Shown here piece after piece: positions 15,171-27,160 of a DNA stretch of 64,000 bases. The notes under the pieces were generated by a model. It saw nothing but the letters and a program-made list of their open reading frames with translations, did no database searches and was not told where the DNA came from. The translations under genes and the position numbers were made by a program. Origin of the DNA: Lasiosphaeria ovina (taxonomy: Eukaryota > Ascomycota > Sordariomycetes > Sordariales > Lasiosphaeriaceae). Numbering within the stretch: position 1 is the stretch's first letter; each line of letters starts with the position of its first letter. Where the stretch lies: contig JAULSN010000007.1 of the NCBI GenBank assembly GCA_033439765.1, positions 1,302,001 through 1,366,000 on the forward strand. The letters are read 5' to 3'.

Positions 15171-17164
15171 ATATTGTGTTTGTGAGTGTGTGGCGTAGGT
15201 GAGTAGGTAAGCTGCTGCTGCGGCTCTTACATGTCACACACATACCACATACACCCTCTCCGTTGCCGCGTGCACGGGAGGCGGACAGACGGCTGTTTCA
15301 TGGCATCAAACTCGACGGCCCGCGGAGTCTGCACAATGCCGAGGGCCGGGCAAGAATAGCTTCAAATGGCCCCTTTCTAGTTGCCTGCTGCTGCTTGTTG
15401 ACCAAAGCCGCTGGCCAGGTGGGCGAGAGAAGGAGCCGAGGATGGGGCAGGAAGAAGGGCAACAACCGGGCCGTCTGGGGATACGAGGGATGGGGCAAAG
15501 AGAGGGCAAAGCGGTCAAGACAGGCCCGCAGCACCCGGCGCGGACACCCGGGCCGACGGCGTCAAACACCTCTCGGCCGAGAAAGCCGAACTTTTCCTTG
15601 TGTAGCCGTTTGTCTCTTCCGAAAGGCAAGCCGCCCGCTCCTTGCCTCCGTTTTGCCTCTGTAGAACCACACTCCCTTGAGTCTATGAGATATGCCGCTG
15701 AAGGGGGAGCGAGGTACGGAGAGGGCGGGCCTCTGAAGTGCAGCTGGCAACGATATCGAAGCGGTGAGCCTGCCTCGGTGATCTCATAAGTACCAACTCT
15801 ATGTCAGCTTGATGTAACTAAAAATAAACAAACCAAAACAACTCTATGCTCCATACCCTGCCATGACATTTCAAGTCAAGTACCCGATAGACGATATGCA
15901 ATATCTTGAATCTCGTCGGTCAGGAACGCACGCTTCCTACCGGGGCGCGAGTGACGCCCGAGTGGACGTCGTGGTTGGCTAGCCAGGTTCGTGAACAGGC
16001 AGACAAACAGACAGACAGATAGAGACACAAGAATAGAAGACGCCCTTCCTCCGGGACGCCGTGCCCGGCCAACCTCCGACACGCCGGGCCAGTCTGAAGG
16101 CGGCGGCAGAGTGTTCCACGTCGTCTTCCAGATCCCGCCAGTGTTCCTTTGCTGTCCACCCACCCCACCCCTTTCTCGCCATGGCCTCAACCATGTGCGG
16201 CCGGAGCTGGCCATGCGTGTCCCAGAGAGGACGAGGATCATGGCAGGACCAAGTCTCGCCGGTTCTGGTAGCCAACTAGTCTTCACCTTTATGAGGTCGT
16301 GGAAACGAAACAGGATGTGCCACCGGCAAGGGAGAGCGTACCACTGCTCCGTTGGGATTAACAGAAATCCGGACAGGGAGGAATAACCCAAGACGGCTTG
16401 CGGAAGCAGCGGTGGCACACGGGGGGGCAGCTTGCGTTGAGTTATTGGAGAGACGTGGGATAGCTAATGGCTCACGAACATGTAGCCCCATCCGAGATTG
16501 GCATCAATATTTTGGGGCGGACAGCTTAAAGGGTGTAAACAAGGGCTGCGCGGACATGGATTGAAAGGATAGGAGGAAGTATAGGAAGATTACCGGAGCA
16601 GAGTAAAACACTGCATCACATGTATCGGGTCCTTCCAAGTTCCTACGACGACAGGTTCCAGCGCCGAACCCGTGCCAGAATTATAGCGGAGACAATCTCA
16701 AGTTTCTCAGATATATCAAGTCTCAGCTCCGTATATTAAACCGTCTTGGTCAACACGTGTTGAGGTCAAGATACTCTGCTTTGGGCCAAACCCAGTATAG
16801 CAAGTATAAGAAAACCCAACAACATGGAAAAGCCACGAGCAGACATATCCGACCTCCTGCCTGTGCCAAACCACACGCGTACAAGGCCCACGAGAACAGC
16901 AAGGACGGCGCCAGCATAAGATCTAAACTACAGTTCAAGTGTAGAAGGCCCTCTCTTCATCTCCACGCACACAGCCACGCTAACTGATGCCCCTGAAGCA
17001 ATCCATCGGCGGGAAAAGAAAGCGTTGTAAGAACAAAGCCATCAAATTCCATCACCACCACGGCCACCCATGTCCGGCACCCTCAACTCGACCAGGCCCA
17101 TTGATTCCACTCGCGGATCAATGGCAAGAACCACCGCCCTCCCAATTACATACACACAAACATA

Positions 17165-17186
17165 TACATATATATATATATATATA
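17165..17186. repeat. TA dinucleotide run
   Basis: An alternating TA tract of about 22 bases in an A/C-rich noncoding stretch. Confidence 0.85.
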
Positions 17187-18591
17187 ACCCCGATCACAAG
17201 CCTCACAAGAAGAGCACAAAAACTCCGCCCTCCCGTCGGGGATTTCTGCTAATCGACAAGGGCCCGATTTCACCTTGGGGTATTTACGGGGAGGGGGACT
17301 CTTTGGTTGACTGACTGACAATGAAATAGTGCTGCTGGCTTGCTGGCTTGCTTCTGTACGCTTCGGGTGAGGCGACGACACTTTTGGTCCTGAATGGGGG
17401 CAATATTGCGCACTTGAGAGTCTAGATAAATAATTCGCGTCAGGGAGACAGATACCTAGCGGGAGGGTGGCCAGCGAGCAGAATTATACGGCAATGAAGC
17501 TAATACCTTTCCTCCTAGGCAGGTTGGTACTAAGCCATCTTTCCTGTATGCCATATTGTACGGAGGAATATCGTGCTGACACACACATCTCTTAGGGTGT
17601 TTCATTGCTCTTTTCTTTCCAAGCCATGGATGTGTTTGTCCGTGTTTCGTTTCGCAAGACAGACGGCGCCTTCTCGCTGTCTTGTGAGCCAGCGATTGTC
17701 TGGGTGCATGCTGCTGCGGATTGCTGCTGATCTCCAGCAAAGGCTCGGGGCATCTAGCCTGCTCAACTCACCCCCGAATCCGGCTACATGGAGCAAAGTA
17801 AACCACACGGGCCAACACATTTCGTGTCTTCTCCGACCGCCGAGTTTGATGGACCAGCAATGATTTGAGCGTGCACGCGGCCTGTTATGCAGACAGTCGA
17901 GACGAGGCCTTGTTGTCGCTGTTGCGGAAGTGGCTGCATACACGGATACAACCGCCGCCAGCGGCAGAGAGATGCTCACAGCTACCGGGAGAAGCACCTT
18001 CCCATCGATACCACAGCCAACTGGTTCGCGGTCTGGGATGACTCGAGACGATAGCCCAGGCAAGACGGAGCAGGGGCGTGTGAGAAGCTGCTGCCGCAGA
18101 CCCAAACCCACCCCGAAAGACATTGACTATACAAAAGAAAACCCACAGGATGGAAACCGGAGGGCATTGAGAGCGGAGCAGACAACCCAGACCTATCACA
18201 GACGTGAAGCCAGCCTTGCCGTATCCTGTTCACGGCGTCGAGGTTACACAAGACAGCCCATGGACGGATGGATGGCAACGGCGCCAAGAAGTCGTTTTTT
18301 CCAGCCCCCACGCTCCAGTTCAAATGGCTGCTTGTGGTGTCGCAAGACCCTTTGTTCTTTACATATTACGTCACATGGTCGTTGGTTGGCTGCACTACGC
18401 GTATAACTTGTATTCGTGGCACATGGCCCGGATAGGCGCGGACTTCAGGAGACTCGCCTGCTCTTGGTTACTGGGGAAACCTGCAGTTTTGTTAGGTCTT
18501 AAAGCAACTAGTTCAACATGTAAAACGGACGACGAGGGAAAGCTTGTCGCAATTGACTCACACCTGCTTTGGATACTTGTATACGCTCTTC

Positions 18592-18610
18592 GGGGGGGGG
18601 GGGGGGGGGG
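18592..18610 (+). repeat. 19-base G homopolymer
   Basis: An uninterrupted run of 19 G, preceded by CTTC and followed by TTAG. The exact length is likely to be unreliable in short-read or older assemblies. Confidence 0.85.
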
Positions 18611-18747
18611 TTAGAAACCAAACACAAAAAGGGGGGATAGCGGATTTGGGCACATGTAACGACACCTTACTACCTGGTCCATCAGAAAAGAAAAGTAGGG
18701 AACTTTCGCCAAAGTCCGTGTCAAGGCAGACCTTTTGCCGGCCGGCA

Positions 18748-18768
18748 GACGACGACGACGACGACGAC
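18748..18768. repeat. GAC trinucleotide run
   Basis: Seven GAC units in noncoding sequence upstream of the disrupted wall-protein gene. Confidence 0.85.
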
Positions 18769-19259
18769 GGCGCGTAACCGTAACCTCACTTAAATGGGGG
18801 GAATGAGGGCTAAATAGCAACCAGTATCGAGGCGCGCTCGAGGCGGGAACGCCAATGCTAGCCAACCACCAGGTCTGCCAAGAAACGCCTCAGTCCGTTG
18901 CGGCCATCAAGATGTATATAGACGCAGACGTATCAGGGGCACACGTCCAGGCACAGGCAGAATGGGATGCGCCGCAGTTGGCGCGAGACGAGATATTGCA
19001 GTCGAAGAGGCAGCCATGAAATAAGAGAGATAAAGAAAAAGGGCGTGTTCGCAAAATAATTACACTCGGTCCCTCAGCGCATACATCGTGGAAGAAGAAT
19101 CAATTCTGGGCTTTCCTTCTTCTCCATGACAATCGTTGCTTGCGTCTTGCTTCAGTCTCTCCAACCTGATCATACAGTCGTTCTCGTCTGCCAGTTGCGA
19201 ATCTCTCAACAAACAGCACGCTCGAATCGCCGCCTCCAACTCGTCCCCCCAAATTTCTT

Positions 19260-19286
19260 ATAAATAAATAAATATATATATATATA
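19260..19286. repeat. TAAA/TA repeat upstream of wall-protein pseudogene
   Basis: TAAA units followed by a TA run, about 150 bp upstream of the ATG at 19432. A TATA-type promoter role is possible but cannot be told apart from a simple repeat. Confidence 0.6.
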
Positions 19287-19431
19287 AAGTTGTAGTCAGC
19301 CGGATCCGAGAACCTTTCGTGTTGGACTTGTGCTTCGTGCTTCCGCCGGGTATTGTCTTTTTTTTTCGTGACCAACTTTAATCTATATATCGCATCGCAT
19401 ATGTATATAAAACAAGAAGAATAACCTCAAA

Positions 19432-20216
19432 ATGGTCCAAGCCCCTCTCCTCGCCCTGGGCGCCCTCGCCGCCGCCACCATCTCGACAGCAGGCACTCCC
19501 ACGACGACAGCCGCGCCGAGCAAAGTCGCCCACCCTGATCCTGCCCGACTTTGGAGACGAGGGCAAGCTGGCCAGCATCTAGGCTGGCGCGCACCTGTCG
19601 GCCGCGCAGGCGTAGAGCCGTAGCGGCAACGGCAGCGGCAACGGCACGGCTGCCGCTGCTTCGACGTTCCTGGTGGCCTGCGCGACCGACTACCAGTTCT
19701 CGCGGGGCTGCGTCAGCGGCATCACGGTCGTGCAGGGCGCGTCCACGTACATGCAGATCATGACGTTCAGCGGCGGGTGAGTTTCCGTCTCTCCCTCCCT
19801 TTACCCCTTATATATATCTACTAAACATGCCGGCCCAGAACAGAGAAGAAACGCTCAACTGCAAGCTCAGCAGCAACAACGCCGCGTGCGTGGCAGCCGC
19901 GACCAGCACGATCCCGTACTCGGATCCCCTGGGCGGCACGGGCGTGTCCGGGGTCGGGTACACGCTGCCGACGTCGGTGACGGGCTTCGCCGAGTCGTAC
20001 GCCGTCGCGTCCGTCGCCGTCGCCGTCACGGCCACGCTGGGCTCGGCCCTGCCCATCCCCACTGTCGCTACTACTAACACTACTGCTGGTACTGCTGCTG
20101 TGTCTACTGCTGCTTCATCGTCGACGACCTCGGGCGCCGGCGTGCCCCGCGCCACGCAGAACGCGGTTCCCGCTGGAGTTGCTGCGGTCGTGGGCGGCGT
20201 CATGTATATTGTTTGA
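19432..20216 (+). pseudogene. disrupted secreted GPI-anchored cell-wall protein gene
   Basis: The ATG at 19432 opens a signal-peptide-like start (MVQAPLLALGALAAATISTA). The reading then has to change frame near 19525-19535 to continue as TLILPDFGDEGKLASI. In that second frame two TAG codons follow, at 19580-19582 and 19613-19615. Coding resumes with TFLVACATDYQFSRGCVSGITVVQGASTY and reaches a GTGAGT donor at 19777. A 67-bp intron (19777-19843, CTAAAC branch, CAG acceptor) joins in phase to EETLNCKLSSNNAACVA. The protein ends in a Thr/Ser-rich stretch and a hydrophobic tail (GVAAVVGGVMYIV) typical of a GPI signal. The overall pattern resembles small Ser/Thr-rich fungal wall proteins with an LPxFxxxxL..S motif. 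Both TAGs would be CAG after a C-to-T change. A weak alternative intron, 19525-19615 (GTCGCC to GCGTAG), would restore the frame but delete the conserved LPDFGDEG core and has no CTAAC branch. I therefore favour a pseudogene over a functional gene. Confidence 0.6.
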
Positions 20217-20269
20217 TGGAGGGATCTGTTAACTAGGGGGGAAGCGGTGGTTGGCTGTTTAGCTTCTTC

Positions 20270-20287
20270 TTTTTTTTTTTTTTTTTT
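20270..20287 (+). repeat. T homopolymer downstream of pseudogene
   Basis: An uninterrupted run of about 18 T, followed by a CTTC-rich pyrimidine stretch. It lies just 3' of the wall-protein pseudogene and may belong to its 3' untranslated region. Confidence 0.7.
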
Positions 20288-20302
20288 CTTCGTCTTTCTT
20301 CT

Positions 20303-22535
20303 TTCTTTTTTAGAAAAATAATACCATGTCATCTACTATCCGAAAGCGACACATAGAGATGAATATACTCAGTTATATCTTAGATATGGCTTGTATCTAC
20401 CAGAGCAATGGCTTTTATTACCTTGTTTGTGAAAGATATGGACTCGGGTCAGGGGGTGAAGGGGTGTGTAGAAGTGGACCCAAAAGGGGGCCCAATGGCA
20501 AAAAACAAAACAAAAAAACATACAACACCAGGGATTCGCTGGTCGTCACCGACCCAACTACTAGTCTGGCGGTCGCTAGTTTATCTAGGGGAGAGCGGAC
20601 GGGATCCCGAGTTCTCTAGCACCTATGGTCGTATGTGAAGGCTTGAGGAGGAAGGGCTGGTCATTAAGGGGTGTGTGGTGTTTGGTTTTGATGTTTCTCT
20701 CTTGTTTTTGTCTAGGACTCTCTGTATCATATGAGGCTAGATATCTTAAGGGTCAGTTGCTCGTTCACGGGGAAGATGGGGTTTGTGTTGTTGTTGGAAG
20801 TGGCCGTAGAGGGACAAGACTGGGTGATAGCAGACGCCGGCTAGGATGTTGGGCCGCTCGCTGCTTGAGCGCCCCGATCGACCTGCCTGTGCTTCTCCTC
20901 TCAAAACACAGCGGTTGACCGGCGTTGCCTATTAGGCTCAAGATGTTGCGGGGTTGGGAGAGAGTCGAGACTCTCGGCTCAGCTCGCCCGACAGACGATT
21001 AGCGCCCGCCGAGACCCGAAAGCCATACATCCGATAACAGACTACGTACGTGTCTGTTCTAAACAATACATTATAAGCAAAATACAAGCCAGGGGCGCGA
21101 TGCCTGTGCCGTTTTGTTTTACGAGTCTAGCGAAGAATCCCGTGAGAATACCTCGCTTTGACCCTCAGATTTGCTCTCCTCGGTGCGTACCATATAATCG
21201 CCACCTACCTGGACGAGACACATACGCCTTGGCCTCGATTCAAGTAAATGACGCGGTAACGGCACGCTAGTCATTGTCGTTTTCCAAAAAGAATTCGCTC
21301 CCACAGGCTCCAACAGGCTCCAACAGAGACAGCTGCTGGTTGATACCTAATGTATTTAAATGGATGGGCGGACTATTGGGGAGGTATATCGGGTGCTGGT
21401 AGGCGACACAAGAGGGCTAACTATGTGAAACAGACGTCCCATCTTTGAAATGCTACCAGACTACAAAAATATCCCAGCGAGCATATGAGGTAGGAAAAAG
21501 GAGGTTGCAACCGTATAGAGGCAACAACGGGAGTGATTCTCGCTGAAAGATCCAAGCAGTTAATCAAGTCACCGCAAACAAGTCACCGCTTCTGCTCGTC
21601 CACGGAGAGATTCTAGTTTTTACTCCCTAGAAACCTCCAGGAATATATCCGTCCTGTCAGAATGATCTAGACATTATGCCAGTCTCGCCAACGCAGGATC
21701 TTAGTCTCCATCTCCCTGTGACGGCAGCGATTCCAAAGCACCAAGTGCATAAGAGCCTATAAGAAACTTAGAGAAGTCGTCACACAGCCTGATAGTCACG
21801 TAGCAAATCTACATTGCGTCTTCAGATTTTAGTTGGTCGTCTGAGAAGACTAGCAGAACACGGCCTCCTCTGTAACGCTTTTCTTGCGGTAGGCCGGCCA
21901 GTGCAGATCTATCGAACGAGGGCCCAGACTCGGGGCAACTTCCGCAAAGCTCCTTTTACAGGGACAATATCTCCCATCCCTGAAAATGGCCAAGAATAAA
22001 CACTAGAAGAAAATGGCAGCAGCTGCCATCATACGCGAGTAGGTAGTTACAAAACTAGCAAATATCTCAATCTCGGAGACTTAAAGAAGAGACGTGTTTT
22101 GGTCATCGTGGACAACTTATTGATCTCTTAGCTCAAAAGCTCCTTTTGGGGCTTCGATCTGTTGTGTCTCGTCCCATCATTGTCCCAGAGGAAAGTAATT
22201 GACGGCTTTCGTTCTCGCCGCTAAGTCCAGTCTGTTTCTTTCTCTATCTTTGAACAGATTTATTGGCCTTTTAAGCAAAGACTCTAGAGAAGCAAGAAAG
22301 GAATTTTGAACAACAAGACTCACCAACTTGGCTCGCCCGCTCACCAAAAAAAAATTCAAGACTTCTCAACACAACCAAGCTCATGGAACAAACTCAACTG
22401 GCAGCCCTAAACAACCGAGGTTTGTTTATAGTTACCGAAAACCAACACCTACTCACTACAGCCTTCCCAACAACCTGACAGGAAAAAAAAAGAAAAAGAG
22501 AAAAAAAGAAAGCGAGCTTGAGAAGCTGCAACCGA
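20303..22535. other. intergenic DNA without recognisable genes
   Basis: This stretch looks somewhat richer in A+T than its flanks and has no recognisable coding exon. Candidate frames such as 21814-21999 show no known motif. I looked for reverse-transcriptase or transposase motifs in both strands and saw none, so a degraded transposon is possible but unsupported. Confidence 0.45.
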
Positions 22536-22602
22536 CGATCCACCCAGGACGAACCTAGTTCTGATCCGTAGTCAGACGCCCTACCGATTGAGCTAGCGGA
22601 CC
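22536..22602 (-). pseudogene. shortened tRNA-Arg(ACG)-like sequence
   Basis: Reading the minus strand from 22602, the seven-base acceptor strand GGTCCGC pairs with GTGGATC at the 3' end (G discriminator at 22536). The D arm (GCTC..GGGC) and a perfect anticodon stem TCTGA/TCAGA with loop CTACGGA (anticodon ACG, Arg) are intact. The segment between the anticodon stem and the acceptor strand is only 16 nt instead of the usual 21-22, so the variable loop and T arm cannot both form. Total length is 67 nt against about 73. It looks like a tRNA-Arg(ACG) that lost about 6 nt, or a tRNA-derived repeat head. T-rich sequence follows about 35 nt downstream on the minus strand. Confidence 0.6.
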
Positions 22603-23724
22603 ACGAGCTTCTTGCTGAGGAGCTTGCCTTGCTTGTATGATCCACAGTTGGGAGAAGGCGTTATGGGGCCTCTGCCTCTGCGTGTGATTGTTTTTGGAAG
22701 CGAGGGTTCCGCTTTTGTCTGGAGATGTCTGTGGGTACCTATCTAGGGTACTCCCTTGTAGTTGTTGCTGAGTTGACTTCAAGAGCTGAAGTCCCTGTAT
22801 CATTGGCGTTTTGCTGGGCGGCTTGATAGGACGAACATACATCAGCCAGCTGCTTTGCTTCAAATCTGCTCTACCCCGCGAGAGTGCGTATTGGCCAAAT
22901 ACATCATACACCGCAACTCTGTAAACACCTTCGAAACAATACTATTTCTCTCTCTCACGCACATAATCCAACAAACACCTATCTTAACTGCTCACTGCCT
23001 GTTTAGCAATGGCACCCAGTTGGTTATGCCCGAAGAACCCCTTAAGTACCCGGTAAGTCGGCAGTAGCTGTGTGTTGTATACCAGGTATCTCAGCAAAAT
23101 GAATGCCATAGCCAAGCAAAGCAAAGCCGGAGCCAGAGCCACGACGAGCAAGAGACAAGGCAACACGAAACTCGGGGAAGGAAATCCGTACACAGAGAGA
23201 CACAAGAAAAAAACACCAACCCCAGTTCTCTCAACCGTCAGGGTTATGCGCTTATGATCCGCGTGTTTACCAAATCGTCATCTCATGGGGTAGTTTATTT
23301 CACTACCGGCCTGTCTCAGTTTGCAGACGACATCCACCCGTCCACCCGTCCATCCATACAAACAAGCAAACAAACGAACGAACAAACAAACAAGCACAGA
23401 GCGACTGGACTCAACCAGTCAAAACCGGACGGAACGAGACAAAAGGAACACGAGTCCGCCCCATCATCGGCAAGACCAAGTCGGCCGAAACACCAAACAT
23501 CAAGACCCGTCTGTTAAACCCTCGTGAAATACAGATAAAAAACGATATGGATACGACAGATAGACAGATAAATAGGTGAATATACGGATGGCCTCGACTA
23601 GGTAGGTGTATACACCTTAACAGCCAAGCAGAGGGGAGAAGGAAAGAAGCAGCAGCAACAGAGAGAACATGTGCATGGGTGGTGCCCCTAACTCGGGAAC
23701 ATCCATATTCAGCCAGGACAGACA

Positions 23725-23754
23725 GTGAGCGAGCGAGCGAGCGAGCGAGTGAGT
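23725..23754. repeat. GAGC tetranucleotide run
   Basis: About six tandem GAGC units grading into GAGT, in noncoding sequence. Confidence 0.85.
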
Positions 23755-24064
23755 AAATAAATGGACAAGCAACACTACAACCCATCCCTAATACCCGCGG
23801 TCAAGAACTCCCCCCCCGGCTGCAATTTGGGGTTTAAACTTAACACGACGGATACCTTAGCTACGGTAGGTAGACAAGACAAGTTCAAACACGAGCAATG
23901 ATACCTATCAACCCATGGTAGGTATCCTCCCTCGCCAGCCGGCCGGCTCCGGCTTTTCTCGGACGGAAGGGAGGAAGGACACTGCACGTCGTTTCGCAGT
24001 TCCGGCAAATAGGTACAGCACCGTACGGCCGCCGCGGCAGCCGTCCCAAAGACTAAAAATCCCC

Positions 24065-24082
24065 GGGGGGGGGGGGGGGGGG
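24065..24082 (+). repeat. 18-base G homopolymer
   Basis: CCCC followed by 18 uninterrupted G. This is the second long G run in the gene-poor half of the window. Confidence 0.85.
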
Positions 24083-24821
24083 AGAAGGGAGACGAAAAAA
24101 AAAACCCCTCTGATGTCACGCAAACACCATCATTCTTCACGGCGCCACAAACCGAAACATCAGATCGTCTCTCTACTTTACTTTCGGGCGTGGTTCGGGG
24201 TGCAGGAGCAAGTATGAAAGCATATATATTTCCGCGGAGCTGAGGAGCCGACGACATTTGGGTCAATCACAGGGGCCGCGCGCGCGCGCAAACACACGGC
24301 AGCGCCGGGGGGAGGGGGGGCCAAGTCCGCTCCGATCGGCGGTTTCGGGGCCCATCAGACGCCCATTTTTCGTCCACACCCGGACGGACGGGCATATGTC
24401 CGTCCGGAGAGGAGGAGAAGAGTGATAGGGAAACGCAATATCGTGTCAGAATGACGGAAAGGCCCCCTTCTCCTATCGGCCGAGTCAGCCACCAGGAGAA
24501 GGGTGAGGTGGATGGGCCCACTGCCATCATCGATTAATCGGTCTTGCCTAGGTTGGTTTGAAATCCGACCTGCCCTGCCATCTAGACTACTTGGAAAGGC
24601 CGGAGGCACGGATATGGGGTGCGGATTATTATTATTATACGCGGAGAAGCGGAAGTGGGTTTGGAATTTGCAAAGACTAGGGCTGGGGCTTCGGCTTCCG
24701 GGACATCGGTCTCACTCTCACCAGCCAAAACTACTTGGCAGCTGAGGTGTGATTATTACCTACTTCGTCTCAGTAATCCATAGCTATGCAAATGCGCGGA
24801 CGACTCCGGAAGGGGGGAAGG

Positions 24822-24838
24822 GGTGGTGGTGGTGGTGG
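24822..24838 (+). repeat. GGT trinucleotide run
   Basis: Five to six GGT units preceded by G-rich sequence, noncoding. Confidence 0.8.
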
Positions 24839-26754
24839 CGGGTGGTGCGGGGACAACACCAGCACAAGACAAAGCGTATTTTATCAAATGTGTATTTGTG
24901 GTTGTGATTGGGGGCTCTCGTGTCATGTGAATGTTCTCTCGCTTGGCTGTGCCCATCGCCAATGTGTACAAAGGCGTGTAGACAGCGAGGACCAAATGAG
25001 CTGGTGTTTGTGCTGGGGCACACTCAAGCAGACAAAACGGCCAAGGGTGGCTCGCGAGTGGGCGCGGAATGGACACCACATCCTGGAGTTCGCAACCCAT
25101 CACAACTTCCTACCTATGTAGGTAACGGCGACGCCTGCTGACATACAAGAGGCAGGATAGGGACAGGGAGTGCGTGCTGGCCGGCATCGTCTGTTTGGCG
25201 GAGGCGGAGCGCCCGCTAGGCTAGTGTCAGTGTCAGAGTGGTGGCAAGGACCTGGGCAGTCCAGACAGAGACGAGGTTCCGTTCCTGGGCTGTGAGAGCC
25301 TTCCCGAGAGGCACAGAAAGAGCGATGCGATACACGATATATACCAACTCCCGAGACTATTGCAGCCCGCCGGCCCACCTTGACAAGCCAAGCTGCATGG
25401 GTGCAACGTGACTCCCCGCATAGCGGCGCCACGTCCGACCAAGAGAGGCATAAGATGCGTCAGGTGTTAGAGATCTTAGGCAGGCAGGCGCGGAGGTGCT
25501 CCATATTGTACCGTACGTTGTACGGTTAATACGCTGTTGGCCGATGGGGGAGGTCGGCCAGTCGCCAGTCGCCAGTCGACAGTCAGTCGGTCAATCAGTC
25601 AGTCAGCCTCAACATGGAATCAACTTCCCGAACGGTCCGCGCGGACTTAATCCGAGAAACGAGCGGCAATGCCAGGTCCTGGAGCGGGCGGGTATGCACC
25701 AGGGCAGGTCAGGTCTTGTCTGCACGGAGCCAACAGTCCAACACAAAACAAAAAAAGGAATGAATCAATCGGGTGGCTTCGTCTCTCTCGTTCGAGGCTC
25801 CGCTCCGCTCCTTGCCTTATCGTATGCCCCCATTTCTGCGTCCAGTTACTGGTTGCTGTGTTTTGTGGTAGGTACCCATGTAGTATTGTGTAATAGTCCC
25901 AAGTTGGTCCCAGGCTGGTGTTCGGACTGAGAGTGCTTGCTTGTTGGACTGCGACGTCCTGTGTGTGACGTTTGTTGGACTGCAGACTTACAGGCTCAGG
26001 ATTATTAGGCTCGGGCTCAGAGTCAGTTGGATCGGCTTCAGGCTGGCTCAGTCCTTCAGTGGATGCTGGGGGCTGAGCAGGGAGGGCACGGGAGAATGGG
26101 GTAGAAGATGGACGAGCGCGGCGGTTTATTTGTCCACTTGGCTCCAGCGGGACGAGGCTATCCCTACAACAAAATGTTGGGAGGGGGTTTCGGAGGCGCT
26201 CCCAGGGGGGGGGTTTGTCGACTTTGGGCCTGCCCAGAACCTTGGCTGTCAGATAGTGTGTGTGTGCAGTTCTCCATGGTGGGATGAAGATGTGAGATGG
26301 AAGGTACGACTAGACTCTGATGAGAGGTAGACGGACCGAGATGCAAGCGGGGCCAGGACAGGCAGGCAGTCGCTCGCTCCACTGTCAACCTAGCCCGGGC
26401 ATCTCACTCTTACTGCGTGCTGGACCGCCGCCTCGCTTCAGAGGCTCATACCACTGGCGCTGGGGAGAGGAACGGCGGCTGGGGGTGAGGTGGTGCTGAG
26501 GTGCGGGTGCTTTTGAAGCTTTGGGCACTGAGGTCGACGGGCGGGTGGATCTCTCCATTCGGCACAGAAGACATCACGCAATTGGCCCGCGAGAGGAATT
26601 TCCTTCAATTCCCGCCAACTCGCCCGAGTGTCCAATATCGGTCCCGACCCTGCCAGGGGTTTGTTTGGCCCGTCCGGGGCCACTCCCACATCACCGCACC
26701 ATCCCTCCCACACGGCCGCCCGCGCGACAGCCAGCCAGCAGGCCTGCGTTCCCA

Positions 26755-26780
26755 GGCCCAGGCAGGCCCAGGCAGGCCCA
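26755..26780. repeat. GGCCCAGGCA 10-bp tandem repeat
   Basis: Two and a half perfect tandem copies of the 10-mer GGCCCAGGCA, noncoding. Confidence 0.8.
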
Positions 26781-27140
26781 TTCAAACAAATAGAGGGGCC
26801 GAGGGAGGGGTAACGTGAGCATCAAACACATGGATCAGTGCAGTCGCAATCGCAAGCACACAGCGCGCAGCGTGCCACCACCAAGCACCACCACGGCAGC
26901 AGCAGCACCGCCAGCACCGCAAGTGGAGAGAGCTAGCAGACGCCCGAAACCACCAAGGAACATCTTGTGCCATCAGCTAGGTGGAGAGTTGCCGCCGACC
27001 TACACGACATTAGAGGGAGGGTCCGTCCACACCAACCACCGCCGCCCCCCTCAGCTCTTGTGCGCCCGACGAGGAGCATCAGGCCACCGCCGCTCTCCCT
27101 TCTAGAATCTAGACGTTCGAACCTCTAGATTTGTCGTCTA

Positions 27141-27160
27141 TCTGTCTGTCTGTCTGTCTG
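27141..27160. repeat. TCTG tetranucleotide run
   Basis: Five perfect TCTG copies, noncoding. Confidence 0.85.

Larger units (their letters stand above)
9901..19431. other. gene-poor intergenic DNA, middle part
   Basis: No supportable gene. Open frames of up to about 200 codons exist (for example 10158-10772 plus, 15876-16418 minus). They have no domain, and their composition is set by local repeats. The stretch is rich in simple sequence: a GGCGTT run near 10.3 kb, CCGCCA runs near 13.9 kb, a GGGTGA array near 14.5 kb, GA and TA dinucleotide runs near 15.15 and 17.17 kb, and a 19-base G run at 18.59 kb. Confidence 0.55.
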